This document shows, in pieces, positions 1 through 8,119 of a stretch of DNA of 64,000 bases. The notes under the pieces are model-generated. The model was not told where the DNA came from. It worked only from the letters and a program-made list of their open reading frames with translations, and did no database searches. The number at the start of each line of letters is the position of its first letter. Position 1 is the stretch's first letter. The DNA is from Streptomyces sp. SJL17-4 (GTDB lineage Bacteria > Actinomycetota > Actinomycetes > Streptomycetales > Streptomycetaceae), in assembly GCF_036826855.1 (NCBI RefSeq), contig NZ_CP104578.1, positions 8,304,501 through 8,368,500 of the forward strand, in the 5' to 3' direction. The translations under genes were made by a program, and so were the position numbers.

Positions 1-206
1 ACCAGTGCGCCGCCGAGCACCCCGAAGAGCAGCCACGGCAGCGTTCCGGCGGCCGTGACGACAGCGAGTGCCATCGGGTCCCGCGTCAACGTCAACGCAA
101 TCAGTGGCAGCGCGGCATGCGACACCCCGTCACCGAGCGAGGACACCGTCTGCGCAGTCCACAGCCGCCCGAACCCGGCAGGCAACTTCCCAACATCTGA
201 GGTCAC
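1..206 (-). CDS. MFS exporter, N-terminal part (cut by window edge)
   Basis: The first 68 codons of a membrane transporter read leftward out of the window. The start is GTG at 206-204, whose bases overlap the TGA of the upstream ArsR-type gene (GTGA overlap), so the two are probably translationally coupled. The visible protein begins MTSDVGKLPAGFGRLWTAQT, followed by a loop with SSLGDGV and a hydrophobic helix, the pattern of the first one or two helices of macrolide-efflux-like MFS proteins, which usually have about 400 residues. By family, such proteins export small molecules using the proton gradient. The substrate cannot be told. Co-transcription with a regulator suggests inducible efflux. 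Confidence 0.75.
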   Translation of the reverse strand, partial: MTSDVGKLPAGFGRLWTAQTVSSLGDGVSHAALPLIALTLTRDPMALAVVTAAGTLPWLLFGVLGGAL

Positions 207-739
207 TTGACATCCCCCTCGGCCTGCGGGCGCGATGACGGGTGGAACAGTGCGAAGACGAGTGACGCGTCCGGCAGCGACGGATCGGACAGCTCCCGGT
301 ACTCGTCCGCCAGCGCCTGCAGCCGCGCCCCCAGCTCCGCGAACTGCTCCTCGGTGAGCCGCAGATGTGCCATCCGTACGTGCCGCTCATCCACCGGCGA
401 CGCCTCCAGATCCGCCACCGCATGGCGCATCAGCACATCCGGCCCTCCCTCGCCCGGATCCGGCAGCGCGATCGACCGCGCGGCCATCGCGTAGTACCGC
501 TCGGTGACACCCCGCACCTTCCTCGTCCGCACCACCTTCACCAACCCGGCCCGCTCAAGGAGTCGCACGTGATAGCTGGAACTCCCCTTCGCGAGGCCCA
601 TGCGCTCGGCGATCTGCGTGATCGTCGCGGGCTCGAAGCGGAGCACGGCCATGATCCGGTGGCGGGTGAGATTGGAGACGGCGCGCAGTTGCTCGTCCGT
701 GGTGACGTGAAACGTCTCGGGAAGATCATCGGTAGGCAT
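203..739 (-). CDS. ArsR-type winged-helix regulator
   Basis: A 178-residue cytoplasmic DNA-binding protein. Residues near 15-75 form the winged helix (LTRHRIMAVLRFEPATITQI, then an AERMGLAKGSSSYHVRLLERAGLV-like recognition helix and a wing with RKVRGVTERYY), as in ArsR/HTH_20 repressors. The remainder is helical and acidic and may dimerise or bind ligand. An upstream TTG at 775 is in frame, but the ATG at 739 is preferred because a perfect inverted repeat (748-767) lies directly upstream. No Shine-Dalgarno sequence is evident, so the message may be leaderless. It overlaps the MFS gene by 4 bp, suggesting that it controls that exporter and itself. Confidence 0.8.
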   Translation of the reverse strand: MPTDDLPETFHVTTDEQLRAVSNLTRHRIMAVLRFEPATITQIAERMGLAKGSSSYHVRLLERAGLVKVVRTRKVRGVTERYYAMAARSIALPDPGEGGPDVLMRHAVADLEASPVDERHVRMAHLRLTEEQFAELGARLQALADEYRELSDPSLPDASLVFALFHPSSRPQAEGDVK

Positions 740-747
740 GCGAGCAA

Positions 748-767
748 TGGTCAACGTTTCTTGACCA
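748..767. promoter_or_regulatory. Inverted repeat, probable operator of the ArsR/MFS operon
   Basis: TGGTCAA (748-754) and TTGACCA (761-767) form a perfect 7-bp inverted repeat with a 6-bp spacer, nine bases upstream of the regulator's ATG. Its position and symmetry fit an autoregulatory site for a dimeric winged-helix repressor. Binding is inferred. Confidence 0.5.
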
Positions 768-775
768 TTAGGCAA

Positions 776-1104
776 GGGGATTTCGCGTGGACTACCGGAA
801 TCTGCTGTCCGGCGCGCGAGAGCTTCCGTTCAAGCCCCCACACGCTTCCCCTTGGCTCGACCGTCTCGTCCCCTGCTGTCGGCGGCACCTGCCCGGCGCC
901 GAGGGGGCCCCGTCGCCCGCACGTGATGACCTGCAGGGACTCACTACCGGAAGCCGCTCGCGACGGAGGCGGGGAAGGCCGGCCGGATTGTCAGACCGAC
1001 CTTGTGGCGTCGAAGGCGAGGGCTTGGCCGGCCGCCGGGCCTCTGGCGATCCGGAGCCGACCATGGGTGAGACCAAGGTCGACGGCCGCGACCGGGCGCG
1101 ACGG
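776..1104. other. No gene recognised
   Basis: This stretch upstream of the ArsR-type gene has open frames on both strands, but none shows a recognisable family, a convincing ribosome binding site or a hydrophobic pattern. Nothing further can be supported. Confidence 0.4.
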
Positions 1105-1206
1105 GCCGCTGGGTTTAGAGGGCGCCGCTGTCCGTGTCGCGCAGCGCACTGTCGCGGTGGCTGGGCCATCTGGCACCACCACAAGACCGGTGCTCCGGTC
1201 CTGTGA
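1105..1206 (+). pseudogene. IS982-family transposase remnant (C-terminal end)
   Basis: One frame reads GLEGAAVRVAQR and, after a frameshift, another reads AIWHHHKTGAPVL. Together they match the last part of IS982-family transposases, where a VAVRVAQR segment precedes AAAIWHNxKTGAP. Compare the better-preserved copy at 54566-54880 (IWHNNKTSASI). Only about 35 codons remain, with no start and no catalytic core. Confidence 0.55.
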
Positions 1207-1228
1207 CCGCTGACCGTCTTCGATAACT

Positions 1229-1274
1229 GACTACTGTCCTGCTGGCCGTAACGGACTACTGTCCCGCTGGCCGT
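1229..1274. repeat. 21-bp direct repeat, two copies
   Basis: GACTACTGTCCTGCTGGCCG at 1229-1248 (plus one T) recurs at 1254-1274 with a single C/T change, separated by 4 bp. It directly follows the IS982 remnant and may derive from that element's end. Confidence 0.6.
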
Positions 1275-1277
1275 CGA

Positions 1278-1345
1278 GGCCCCAGTGCGGGCCCCAGGGC
1301 GGGCCCAGGGTGGGCCCAGGGCGGGCCCCAGTGCGGGCCCCGGAG
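1278..1345. repeat. GGGCCC-rich short repeat array
   Basis: Five imperfect copies of a GGGCCCAGGGCG/GGGCCCCAGTGCG unit follow one another. They end 9 bases beyond the stop of the GNAT gene on the other strand. The unit is self-complementary, so the array could fold and end transcription, but no T-tract is present. Confidence 0.6.
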
Positions 1346-1353
1346 CGGATCTG

Positions 1354-1926
1354 TCAGCGCAGGTCGAGTCGCATCAGGACCCGGGGGTGACCGGCCAGCA
1401 CGGACGTGGTGTCGGCGGCGTGAGTGAACCCGGCGCGTTCGAAGTTCTTCCGGATCCCGGCGTACGCCATCGTCATGTCGACCTTCGCGTCACCGCTGTC
1501 GAGCGGGTACGCCTCGATCGCCGGTGCGCCGTGGGTGCGGGCGAACTCGACCGCACCGGCAATGAGGGCGTGCGAAATCCCCTTCTTGCGATGACCAGGG
1601 CGTACGCGGATGCACCACAGCGACCAGACCGGCAGGTCGTCGACGTGCGGGATCTTACGGCTGCGCGCGAAGGAGGTGGCCGAGCGCGGTGCCACGGCGG
1701 CCCATCCGACCGGCTCGTCACCGTCGTAGGCGAGCACCCCCGGAGGGGTTGCCGACCGACACAGTTCGGCCACGTACTCACCGCGGGCCGGCCCACGGAG
1801 CTCGTTGTTGAGCTTGGAGGGGATCCGGTAGCTCAGGCACCAACAGACGTTGGCCCCAGGTGACTTCGGGCCCACCAGGGCGCGGACATCCTCGAAGACT
1901 GAAGCTGGGCGAACTGCGATGGTCAT
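1354..1926 (-). CDS. GNAT-family N-acetyltransferase
   Basis: A 190-residue cytoplasmic protein of the GNAT fold, which moves an acetyl group from acetyl-CoA to an amine. The acetyl-CoA loop is visible as WCIRVRPGHRKKGISHALI near residues 105-123 (the family's R/QxxGxG/A motif), followed by an AVEFARTHGA helix and a late segment KNFERAGF typical of the fold. The substrate is unknown. The ATG at 1926 begins MTIAVRP. The frame stays open far upstream, which is usual at this GC content, but that extension has no family features. The gene stands alone between IS remnants, so its context says nothing about its role. Confidence 0.8.
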   Translation of the reverse strand: MTIAVRPASVFEDVRALVGPKSPGANVCWCLSYRIPSKLNNELRGPARGEYVAELCRSATPPGVLAYDGDEPVGWAAVAPRSATSFARSRKIPHVDDLPVWSLWCIRVRPGHRKKGISHALIAGAVEFARTHGAPAIEAYPLDSGDAKVDMTMAYAGIRKNFERAGFTHAADTTSVLAGHPRVLMRLDLR

Positions 1927-2057
1927 GGCTCCACGATGCCACGGCGTACATGGTGGGCGCCGCTCAGGATCAAGTCCGGCCAAACCCTGCCGGCCAGTGC
2001 TGGCGGACTGGGTGGATGCCGCGGTGGTGAGCGGTGCGGATGCGGTGCGCTTCTCGC

Positions 2058-2085
2058 GGCGGACGGCGGACGGCGGACGGCGGAC
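2058..2085. repeat. 7-bp tandem repeat (GGCGGAC x4)
   Basis: Four perfect tandem units of GGCGGAC, followed by a G-run, lie between the GNAT gene and the IS remnant. They are probably the product of polymerase slippage. Confidence 0.8.
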
Positions 2086-2129
2086 GGGGGGGCTGGTGGA
2101 GAGTCGACGACTGTACGGCGGGTTCCGTC

Positions 2130-2530
2130 CTCCAGTGACGCGCGCAGGGCGGAAGCGTGTGCGGCGAAGGCGGCCCGGCACCCTTCGCGTTCGTGGTCTT
2201 CTTCCTCGCCGGGCGGCAGGGCCCGCCCGGGGCGTGCGCGGTGCAGACGATGAGCCCAGTGTGGATGTGCGCGCCGTGGGTGAGCGCGGTGACGCCGCCC
2301 GCGCATCGGCCGGCAAGGTCGGAGCCTCGCCAGGCCCTCGCGTCCGCGGTGTTGCCGGGCACCGGCCGGGCCGCGGTGATGACCAGCTTGGTGTCAGCAT
2401 CGATGATGACCTGCGCGATCGCTGAGAACCGGTAGTTGCGTGACGAGGCGCCGACCTTGCGGTCGCGCGCACCGGGATCAGGTGCCGTCCACGATCCACA
2501 CCGCTAGACCGCCTCGGTCGGCTGTGAGAC
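2130..2530 (-). pseudogene. IS5-family transposase remnant
   Basis: Read leftward, the DNA gives VWIVDGT, RDRKVGASSRNYRFSAIAQV, VIIDADTKLVITAARPVPGN and TADARAW in sequence, which corresponds to the DDE core of Streptomyces IS5-type transposases (DGT as the first acidic site, then IDADTxLVV, RPxPGNxxD). The pieces lie in more than one frame and the C-terminal portion is scrambled, so the gene is dead. The N-terminal half and the element ends are missing. Confidence 0.7.
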
Positions 2531-2581
2531 GGGCTCGATCGGCCGGGGGTGTGTCCGGAGGTGGATGCACCATCGGTGAAT

Positions 2582-2627
2582 GACAGATATTCCTGTCGCT
2601 TACCTCGTTCGACAGCTAGACTTGTCG
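2582..2627 (+). promoter_or_regulatory. Two GACA/TGTC inverted repeats before the 2629 gene
   Basis: GACAG-N6-CTGTC (2582-2597) and CGACA-N8-TGTCG (2610-2627) both lie within 47 bp of the ATG at 2629. TAGACT (2617-2622) resembles a -10 box ending 6 bp before that ATG, which would give a leaderless message with the second repeat over the promoter core. Regulation is inferred. Confidence 0.4.
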
Positions 2628-2628
2628 C

Positions 2629-3255
2629 ATGAGTGATGTGAGTGCAGTTCCGACACCCGACAGGAATGACGAGAACTTCTGGACCGCCGCCTCGGTCCTG
2701 GTGGAGCCTCCCTGGAGCGAACCCGCCCAGAGCGACACGTTCACCATGGACGAGCGCATCCACGAAGCCGCCCGCGACCTGGCCGAACGGATCTCGACCC
2801 GCGTACAGGCCTACCGCGCCGCGGACAAGTCCGTCGACCCCGTTCTCATGGCAGCGCCCGATGTGCAGCTGGCACTGCTGCGCGCTCTGCACGAAGCCAA
2901 GCAGTCGGTCGAACGGCTGGCGGAGAGCGCCGCGACCGTCGCCGGTCGCAGCGGAGCGAACTACGCCCAGCTCGGTGCTGCCTGGGGCGGCATCAAGCGT
3001 CAGTCCGCCCGTCTCAAGTGGCCCCACGCCGTTGTCAGGAAAACCACCAGCGAGTCCATTCCGCTCCAGTACGCGGGTGGTGCTGCTGTGGTGCACCATG
3101 ACGCCGACGCCGACGCGTGGTGGTACACCGCCACCGGCGGAGACCGTCAGGAAGCGGAGTCCGAGCCCGTTCATCGCACGTATGCCGAGGCCATCGCCGG
3201 AGCGACCGAGTACCTCCTGGCGCACTCGCTGCCTGACCGGCAGGCACCCGCGTGA
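2629..3255 (+). CDS. Unknown protein with HTH-like segment
   Basis: A 208-residue soluble protein with no family recognised. Residues 40-105 are acidic and helical. Residues 108-130 (SGANYAQLGAAWGG, then IKRQSARLKWP) look like a helix-turn-helix in which AQLGAAWG would be the first helix. The C-terminal 60 residues are rich in acidic and aromatic residues (DADADAWWYTA). ATG at 2629 is the only sensible start, and there is no Shine-Dalgarno sequence, consistent with the leaderless promoter proposed upstream. It may be a small DNA-binding protein, but this is uncertain. It stands alone between an IS remnant and another unknown gene. Confidence 0.6.
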   Translation: MSDVSAVPTPDRNDENFWTAASVLVEPPWSEPAQSDTFTMDERIHEAARDLAERISTRVQAYRAADKSVDPVLMAAPDVQLALLRALHEAKQSVERLAESAATVAGRSGANYAQLGAAWGGIKRQSARLKWPHAVVRKTTSESIPLQYAGGAAVVHHDADADAWWYTATGGDRQEAESEPVHRTYAEAIAGATEYLLAHSLPDRQAPA

Positions 3256-3490
3256 GATTCCCTGACCGTCGGCCGGGGCCCGGCGGCCCGCCGGTACCGT
3301 AGTCCCTGCGGAGGTACTGCCACAGGACGCTGTCTTTGTCGCGGTCAACGAGGTCGCCGGCCAACTGCCGCCGAGACCCGACATTTGCCCGACCCGCCCT
3401 GGCGGCCTCAGCAACAACGGCTCCAGCGCCGCTCAATGCTTTGGACCGACGCGCCGCTGATGGCGTTCTTCGAAACCGGCTCTGGCCGTG

Positions 3491-4051
3491 ATGACGTCAA
3501 CTGATGATTTTGTCGGTGCGGGGTGGCTGGTGGGGCATCCTGGTGCGATGGATGGTGTCGAGGCGAAATGGCAGTCGTGGCTGTCGGGACTTACTCCGTC
3601 GACGCGAGCCACGGCGGAGTCGATGCGGACGCAATTCGAGGCTCTCGGTGCGGCTGATGCGCCCGGTTCGGCGAGGCTGGAGATCGAAGAGAACCAGCCG
3701 CAGCTGGCACGCGTCGTGCTGCTCCGTTCCCTGTGGCGTGGTGCGATCGACGGCTGGGCAGACCCCGGGGCCTTGGAACAAGTGGCGGCGGCTCGGCGCC
3801 TGCTGGATGCGGGGGCGGACAAGGCCGATCTGGTGCTCCTGGCTCGGGCCGTTGCGTACGAAGCCGTCTTCGCCGCGGTGGACGAGCTCGATTGCGGCGG
3901 GGACGTGAACGTGTCGGGTGTGGATGTCGGCTGGGTGGTCATGGAGTCTGGCGAGGACGGTCTTTCCACCGGTCGTCCCCTCTCGGGCCTTCACGAGGAC
4001 CTACTGACAACGGACCCAAGTGGACGCGACGGCACGGACCTCTGGCAGTAG
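3491..4051 (+). CDS. Unknown acidic helical protein
   Basis: A 186-residue soluble protein without signal peptide or membrane segment. The centre (LLRSLWRGAIDGWADPGALE, then a long helix with LLDAGADKADLVLLARAVAYE) is helical. The end carries TGRPLSGLHEDLLTTDPSGR, a tail I associate with short Streptomyces proteins of unknown function. A GTG at 3488 sits directly before the ATG at 3491, and another in-frame ATG lies at 3547. None has a clear ribosome binding site, so the start is uncertain. The codon pattern supports a real gene. Confidence 0.55.
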   Translation: MTSTDDFVGAGWLVGHPGAMDGVEAKWQSWLSGLTPSTRATAESMRTQFEALGAADAPGSARLEIEENQPQLARVVLLRSLWRGAIDGWADPGALEQVAAARRLLDAGADKADLVLLARAVAYEAVFAAVDELDCGGDVNVSGVDVGWVVMESGEDGLSTGRPLSGLHEDLLTTDPSGRDGTDLWQ

Positions 4052-4398
4052 GGCATATGGCTGATCACCTGCGGGGGAGTGGCAGCGAGGGGTAGACATC
4101 ACATCGCTCTCAGTGATGTAGCCCGAGTGGCCTGGTAGTTGGTGGTGACCGGCCATAACGGTCCGGTCCCTGTCGTGTGGGGCGACGAACCATGGCGTTC
4201 TCACGTAGACCACCACCTCGGGCCCGGCTCCTACGCCATCGACATCGACGCGCCCATCACCACGCACTCCACTGCGGCGCGGAGGAGCTTCGTACTTCAT
4301 CGGGGAGGGCGCACAAGGTCTCTGCCCGATTCGCCTGCCGACCCCGTGCGGGCCCGGGAACGCGGTCGGCAGGTCGCAGGCACTCAGGGTTACCCGGA
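4052..4398. other. Gap with one inverted repeat, no gene recognised
   Basis: ACATCAC (4096-4102) and GTGATGT (4113-4119) form a 7-bp inverted repeat with a 10-bp spacer, too AT-balanced and without a T-tract to be a convincing terminator. A 105-codon frame crosses the rest but matches nothing known and lacks a ribosome binding site. Confidence 0.4.
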
Positions 4399-4707
4399 TC
4401 AGGCAGTCGGGCGGTGGCGGCGCGTGCGGAGCAGTCGTACACCCTTCACGGCGTAGACGGCGACGATGACTGCGAACCCGGTAAGGCCGAGCCAGACCCA
4501 GGACTCGGCCACCACCAGGGACAGCATCAAGCTGCTGACCATGAGCAGCGCACCGACGGTATCCAGCAGGTCCAGACGCGCCTTGGAGCGCACCGTCGGA
4601 TCGGCTTCCCGCATCCGACGGACGACGGGAACAAGCCCGAGAGCCTGAAGGACGAAGAGGCCAAGAGCGATCCACACGAACCAGTCGGGTATGTCCACGG
4701 CGCGCAT
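4399..4707 (-). CDS. Small membrane protein, three helices
   Basis: A 102-residue protein with three predicted membrane helices: WFVWIALGLFVLQALGLVPV near residues 9-28, an LLMVSSLMLSLVV segment near 53-67, and a WLGLTGFAVIVAVYAV segment near 70-86. A short cytoplasmic KGVRLLRTRRHR tail is positively charged. The start is the ATG at 4707, because GGGAG lies five bases before it. A GTG four codons upstream would bury that site. No family is recognised. Its role in the membrane is unknown. Confidence 0.65.
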   Translation of the reverse strand: MRAVDIPDWFVWIALGLFVLQALGLVPVVRRMREADPTVRSKARLDLLDTVGALLMVSSLMLSLVVAESWVWLGLTGFAVIVAVYAVKGVRLLRTRRHRPTA

Positions 4708-4867
4708 CGTATCTCCCACCGCTTACCGCTACAGGTCTCCGAGGTGAACCGAGGGGGATGCTCTCCCCTTCAGACCGGTACGGGGGCGGTAGGCGCATCA
4801 GTCGTATCGACGAAGCCGCTTGTCGTCTTGTCGTCGCTGCGGGAGACGAACACAACCTGATCCCTGG

Positions 4868-5263
4868 TCAGAGTACGTAGGGGTGGAGACCGGCCTTCTC
4901 GCGCTGGATGAAGAGCTCGACCCATCCACCGGCGACCTCTCCGGGAGGCGGATCGGCAAGGTCCAGCAGGATGTGCGTGCCATCGAAGTCCAGCAGGGCG
5001 GCACCGTCCTCGGTAAGGCCCAACTGTCCCCGCAGGACCACGCATTGCCCACCGGTCCGGAGCCCTGGACCGACGCCGCCTGCAGCTGTGGCGTTCTGCC
5101 CCCAGATGATGTCCTCATCGATCGTCCACTCGACGTGGTACTCGCCGGGCTCCGCGGCACGATCCCCGTACCATCGGACCGCGGCGTGACCGAACGGGGC
5201 CCGGGCCTCCGCAAGCCAGAGACTCCCGGGACACTCTGTGACCTTCAGCAGTTCGATCAGCAC
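4868..5263 (-). CDS. Unknown 131-residue beta-rich protein
   Basis: A soluble protein starting MLIELLKVTECPG from GTG at 5263. An upstream ATG is out because its frame stops at once. The sequence alternates hydrophobic and polar residues (GEYHVEWTIDEDIIWGQNA, CVVLRGQLGLTEDGAALL), suggesting a small beta-barrel or sandwich. I recall similar proteins only as uncharacterised Streptomyces products. It has no signal peptide and no catalytic motif. It lies alone on the minus strand, and no regulation can be read. Confidence 0.55.
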   Translation of the reverse strand: MLIELLKVTECPGSLWLAEARAPFGHAAVRWYGDRAAEPGEYHVEWTIDEDIIWGQNATAAGGVGPGLRTGGQCVVLRGQLGLTEDGAALLDFDGTHILLDLADPPPGEVAGGWVELFIQREKAGLHPYVL

Positions 5264-5576
5264 CGCTCGATCATGCAGCAGCCGTGCCGCTGTCGGTGTG
5301 TTCGTCTCTCGGGTATCGGCCCACGATGACGATGTGCGGCTGGGCAGTCCCCATCAGACGCCGGCTGGTCGATTCGGCTGCCGGTAGGAGGTGTAGGGGG
5401 TGAACTCCTCCAGGCCGGTGACCCCTGCTGTCGGGCGGGGCGCAACCCGGCCCCGACTCCGACGCCGTCTTCGGCGGGGTACGCCCTTCTCGTGATCACC
5501 TTCGTCGACCTCGGCGCCCTCGCCCTGCCGCATCCCGCCGTGGACCTGCCCAGGGGCGGGGTGCAAGCATGACGCG
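5264..5576. other. Divergent intergenic gap
   Basis: This region separates the 131-residue gene from the TerD-like gene and should hold both promoters. No clear -10/-35 pair, operator or RNA element was found by eye. Confidence 0.4.
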
Positions 5577-7148
5577 GTGACGCAGATCATCAAGGGGGAG
5601 AACCTGCCAGTCCCCGGGCAGGGTTGGCGCATCGAGGTCGACCGGCAGGCGGCCGGCGGTGGGGTGCCGGAGGTGGCGGCCTCCGCGCTGCTCCTGGACG
5701 CCACCGGCAAGGCCGTCAGGCACCTGGTCCTCGAGCGGGCCGGCGTCGTGGATGGCCGGTTGGTGGACCGGCTGGACGTCGACACCGAGCGTGTCGGAGT
5801 GGACGTCCGACGCATCGTGATCGTCGCCGTCGGCCAGAACGGCATGCTCGGGCAGGTGCCCGGCCTGTCGGTGCGGACGCTGAGTACCGCGACCGGGGAG
5901 CAACTTGCCTTGTACGAGGTCGACGACGCCACCACTGAGACGGCGCTCGTCCTCGGCGAGTACTACCGGCGCGATGATGGCTGGAAGTTCCGCGCGGTGG
6001 GCGAGGGCTACGACGCGGGATTCAGCGCGCTGGCGGAGGACTTCGGCATCTCGGTGCCAGCACCAGCACCAGCACCAGCGCCGGCACCGGTCCCGGTACC
6101 CGTCCCGGGTGGGCCGGTGCCGGTGGAGCTTCCGCGAGGGGCGGTGGGCAAGTCCGCTGCCCCGGGCGGGCCGGTGCCCGCAGAGCTTCCGCTCGGTGCC
6201 GTCGGCAAGTCCCCGGGACCGGCTGCTGATACGGAGCGAGGGCAGGGTTCGGGCTCGGGTTCGGGTTCGGGTTCGGGTTCGACCGAGTGTCAGGGGGAGC
6301 GAGGCGGCTCGGGACCGACGAAGGGTGAGGTCGGGGTGCACGGCCCGGGTTCGCCCCCGGCCCAGTCCCGTGCCCAGACCGGAGGCCAGTCCCCGCCCCA
6401 GCCCCCGTCCGAGAGCTCGCCCCAGGCCCCGTCCCGGCGGCCGGGAGCGATCCCAGTGGTCCCCTCGCCGACCCCGTCTCCCGAGGCGGTCGCCGCCGTC
6501 GCGCCCCTGGGCGGGGAGTTCGACGACATCGTGTACAGCGGGCGGGGCAGCGCCAAGTTCGCCATGGACACGACCCCACCGCCCGGCTATGTCCTGGTCG
6601 ATTTCGCCCGGACCGGCAAGGGTTTCTTCGACCTGGACTCCATCGACTGGGACGGCAGACAGGCCCGTGACCTCGGCAACACGGCCACGTCCCACCGGTT
6701 CGAGCGGCGGGTGATGTGGTGCGACAACCTCTACCCGCTGCGCTTCCGCGTGGGCTGCGACGACCACGACGAGTGGACGATCGTGATCCGGCCCGTGAGC
6801 GCGGTGCGCGTGCTCGGCGAGGCGGCCACTGGTCGGGGGCCCGAGGTGCTGCTTCACACCGGGCCCGCCGGCGAGCTGGTCTCCCGTCTGCGTCCGACGG
6901 AGGCAACCGGGTCCCTGAGTGTCCAGGGGTACAAGCCCCGTCGCCCCAATACCCCCGCCACGTACCCCACCTCGCTGGCCAGCGATTCCGACCGGAGTCC
7001 CAAAGGCGCGCGAGTGCTGCCGGAGGGGCCGCTGCTCGTGGCGGTCGTCGAAGGAGCGGGCGACTGGTCGCTTGAAGTCTGTCCCCCCAGGGAGGTCCCA
7101 TCTCAGGAGAAGCGCTCCGGCTTCTGGCGCCGTTTCGGCAGGTCCTAG
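5577..7148 (+). CDS. TerD-family protein with long repetitive linker
   Basis: A 523-residue cytoplasmic protein. Residues 1-160 resemble the TerD stress/tellurium domain: opening VTQIIKGENLPV, a strand with ASALLLDATGKAV, and later VRRIVIVAVGQNG and ALYEVDDATTETALVLGEYY. TerD domains usually bind calcium. The acidic cluster here is partly altered, since the common VFYNN segment is replaced. Residues 160-305 are low complexity: a PAPAPA tract, two copies of a GGPVPxELPxGAVGKS module, and a GSGSGSGSGS tract. Residues 310-510 form a second folded beta domain (DDIVYSGRGSAKFAM, then VLLHTGPAGELVSR). GTG at 5577 is the start, since the nearby ATG at 5569 hits a stop. No other ter genes flank it. 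Confidence 0.75.
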   Translation: MTQIIKGENLPVPGQGWRIEVDRQAAGGGVPEVAASALLLDATGKAVRHLVLERAGVVDGRLVDRLDVDTERVGVDVRRIVIVAVGQNGMLGQVPGLSVRTLSTATGEQLALYEVDDATTETALVLGEYYRRDDGWKFRAVGEGYDAGFSALAEDFGISVPAPAPAPAPAPVPVPVPGGPVPVELPRGAVGKSAAPGGPVPAELPLGAVGKSPGPAADTERGQGSGSGSGSGSGSTECQGERGGSGPTKGEVGVHGPGSPPAQSRAQTGGQSPPQPPSESSPQAPSRRPGAIPVVPSPTPSPEAVAAVAPLGGEFDDIVYSGRGSAKFAMDTTPPPGYVLVDFARTGKGFFDLDSIDWDGRQARDLGNTATSHRFERRVMWCDNLYPLRFRVGCDDHDEWTIVIRPVSAVRVLGEAATGRGPEVLLHTGPAGELVSRLRPTEATGSLSVQGYKPRRPNTPATYPTSLASDSDRSPKGARVLPEGPLLVAVVEGAGDWSLEVCPPREVPSQEKRSGFWRRFGRS

Positions 7149-7171
7149 ATCCAACTGCGTTCAGTCGGGTC

Positions 7172-7208
7172 GGGGGCGGGGGGCGGGGGCTGGGGCTGGG
7201 GTGCGGGC
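7172..7208 (+). other. G-run cluster with quadruplex potential
   Basis: Just after the TerD-like stop, the + strand has at least five consecutive runs of 4-6 G separated by one or two bases. That meets the usual sequence rule for a G-quadruplex and could affect transcript 3' ends. Folding is inferred. Confidence 0.5.
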
Positions 7209-7422
7209 GGAAGCGGAGCGGAGGCAGAGGCGGGGGCCAACGTGCGGCCATGGAGCGGGGGGCGTGGACGAGGCCGTCCTGATGATGGCGGCCAGATACG
7301 CCGTCACCCGCGACGGCCGCCGTCCTCGTACGCCCCTGCCTCCCGCCGTCCGCTCGGCGTGAGGAAGAAGCGGTGCCGGCGGGCGTCGCTCAGCGGTCGG
7401 AGAGTGCCCGGATCTCTCCGGC

Positions 7423-7869
7423 ATGCCCGGCCTCACCCAGGGAGCAGCCGCTCTGGTGGCCCTGGTCCCCGTCATGAGGGATGACGTCCCGCTCGACCTC
7501 GAAGACTTCGCCTACCTCGATGCCGGCCCCTACCGGCCGTGGCTCGACCCTCTGTTGCTCGCCGCCTCGGGCGCCACCGAACAGGCCCGCCAGGCACTGA
7601 CCGTGGTGCCCCGGCCCCCGCACGACCTCCTCCAGGAGGCCCTGTGGTGCGTACTCGCCCGTGCCGCCGAGACCGTGGGGCACCTGCCGGTCCTACGCCG
7701 TGCACGCGAGGAACTCCTCCCCGCCCGAACGGAGTCCGCCGGCGCCGGCAGCGGCCTGGTCTCCTTCGGCCGGGTCACCCGTCACCTGGAGGCGGCCGAT
7801 GCCATCTTGGCTTCGTCTGCAGGGCCGGCCGACGACGGCGTCCCAGGGCGTGTTCACAACCACCGGTAG
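7423..7869 (+). CDS. Unknown helical protein, possibly a 3' gene fragment
   Basis: A 148-residue frame with good codon bias. It is helical: a YRPWLDPLLLAASGATEQAR segment, DLLQEALWCVLARAAETVGH, then an REELLPARTESAGAGSGLV turn. This resembles the C-terminal helical part of larger Streptomyces proteins with TPR-like arrays, and the absence of a ribosome binding site before ATG 7423 supports a truncated gene. It has no membrane segment or catalytic motif. The function is unknown, and an intact short protein cannot be excluded. Confidence 0.4.
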   Translation: MPGLTQGAAALVALVPVMRDDVPLDLEDFAYLDAGPYRPWLDPLLLAASGATEQARQALTVVPRPPHDLLQEALWCVLARAAETVGHLPVLRRAREELLPARTESAGAGSGLVSFGRVTRHLEAADAILASSAGPADDGVPGRVHNHR

Positions 7870-8119
7870 GACGGCTCCGAGCAGGACTGAGCAGTTCAAG
7901 CAGATCACTCAGCCCACGGTCGCGTCGGTACGGGAAGATCAGCAGCCGACCCGCTCCACCGGCCCGCACCGGCCAGCACTGCCGCGCTACGCCAGCAGGC
8001 CGCAGACCACCCCGGCCAGTTGGCTCAGCTCCCTGAGGAAGCCAGGGGGGAAGCACGAGCGAGGACCGGCGGGAGACGGATCTTCTCGTTGCTGCCGGTT
8101 GCCACGCGCAGGCGCCCTT

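Noticed and set aside
1927..3417. Extension of the GNAT frame by about 500 codons upstream
   Set aside because: The extension runs through an IS5 remnant and an opposite-strand gene and has no protein-like character.
5496..7154. Long open frame on the minus strand across the TerD-like gene
   Set aside because: It is the antisense shadow of a high-GC gene; its product is low-complexity Arg/Gly-rich and matches no family.
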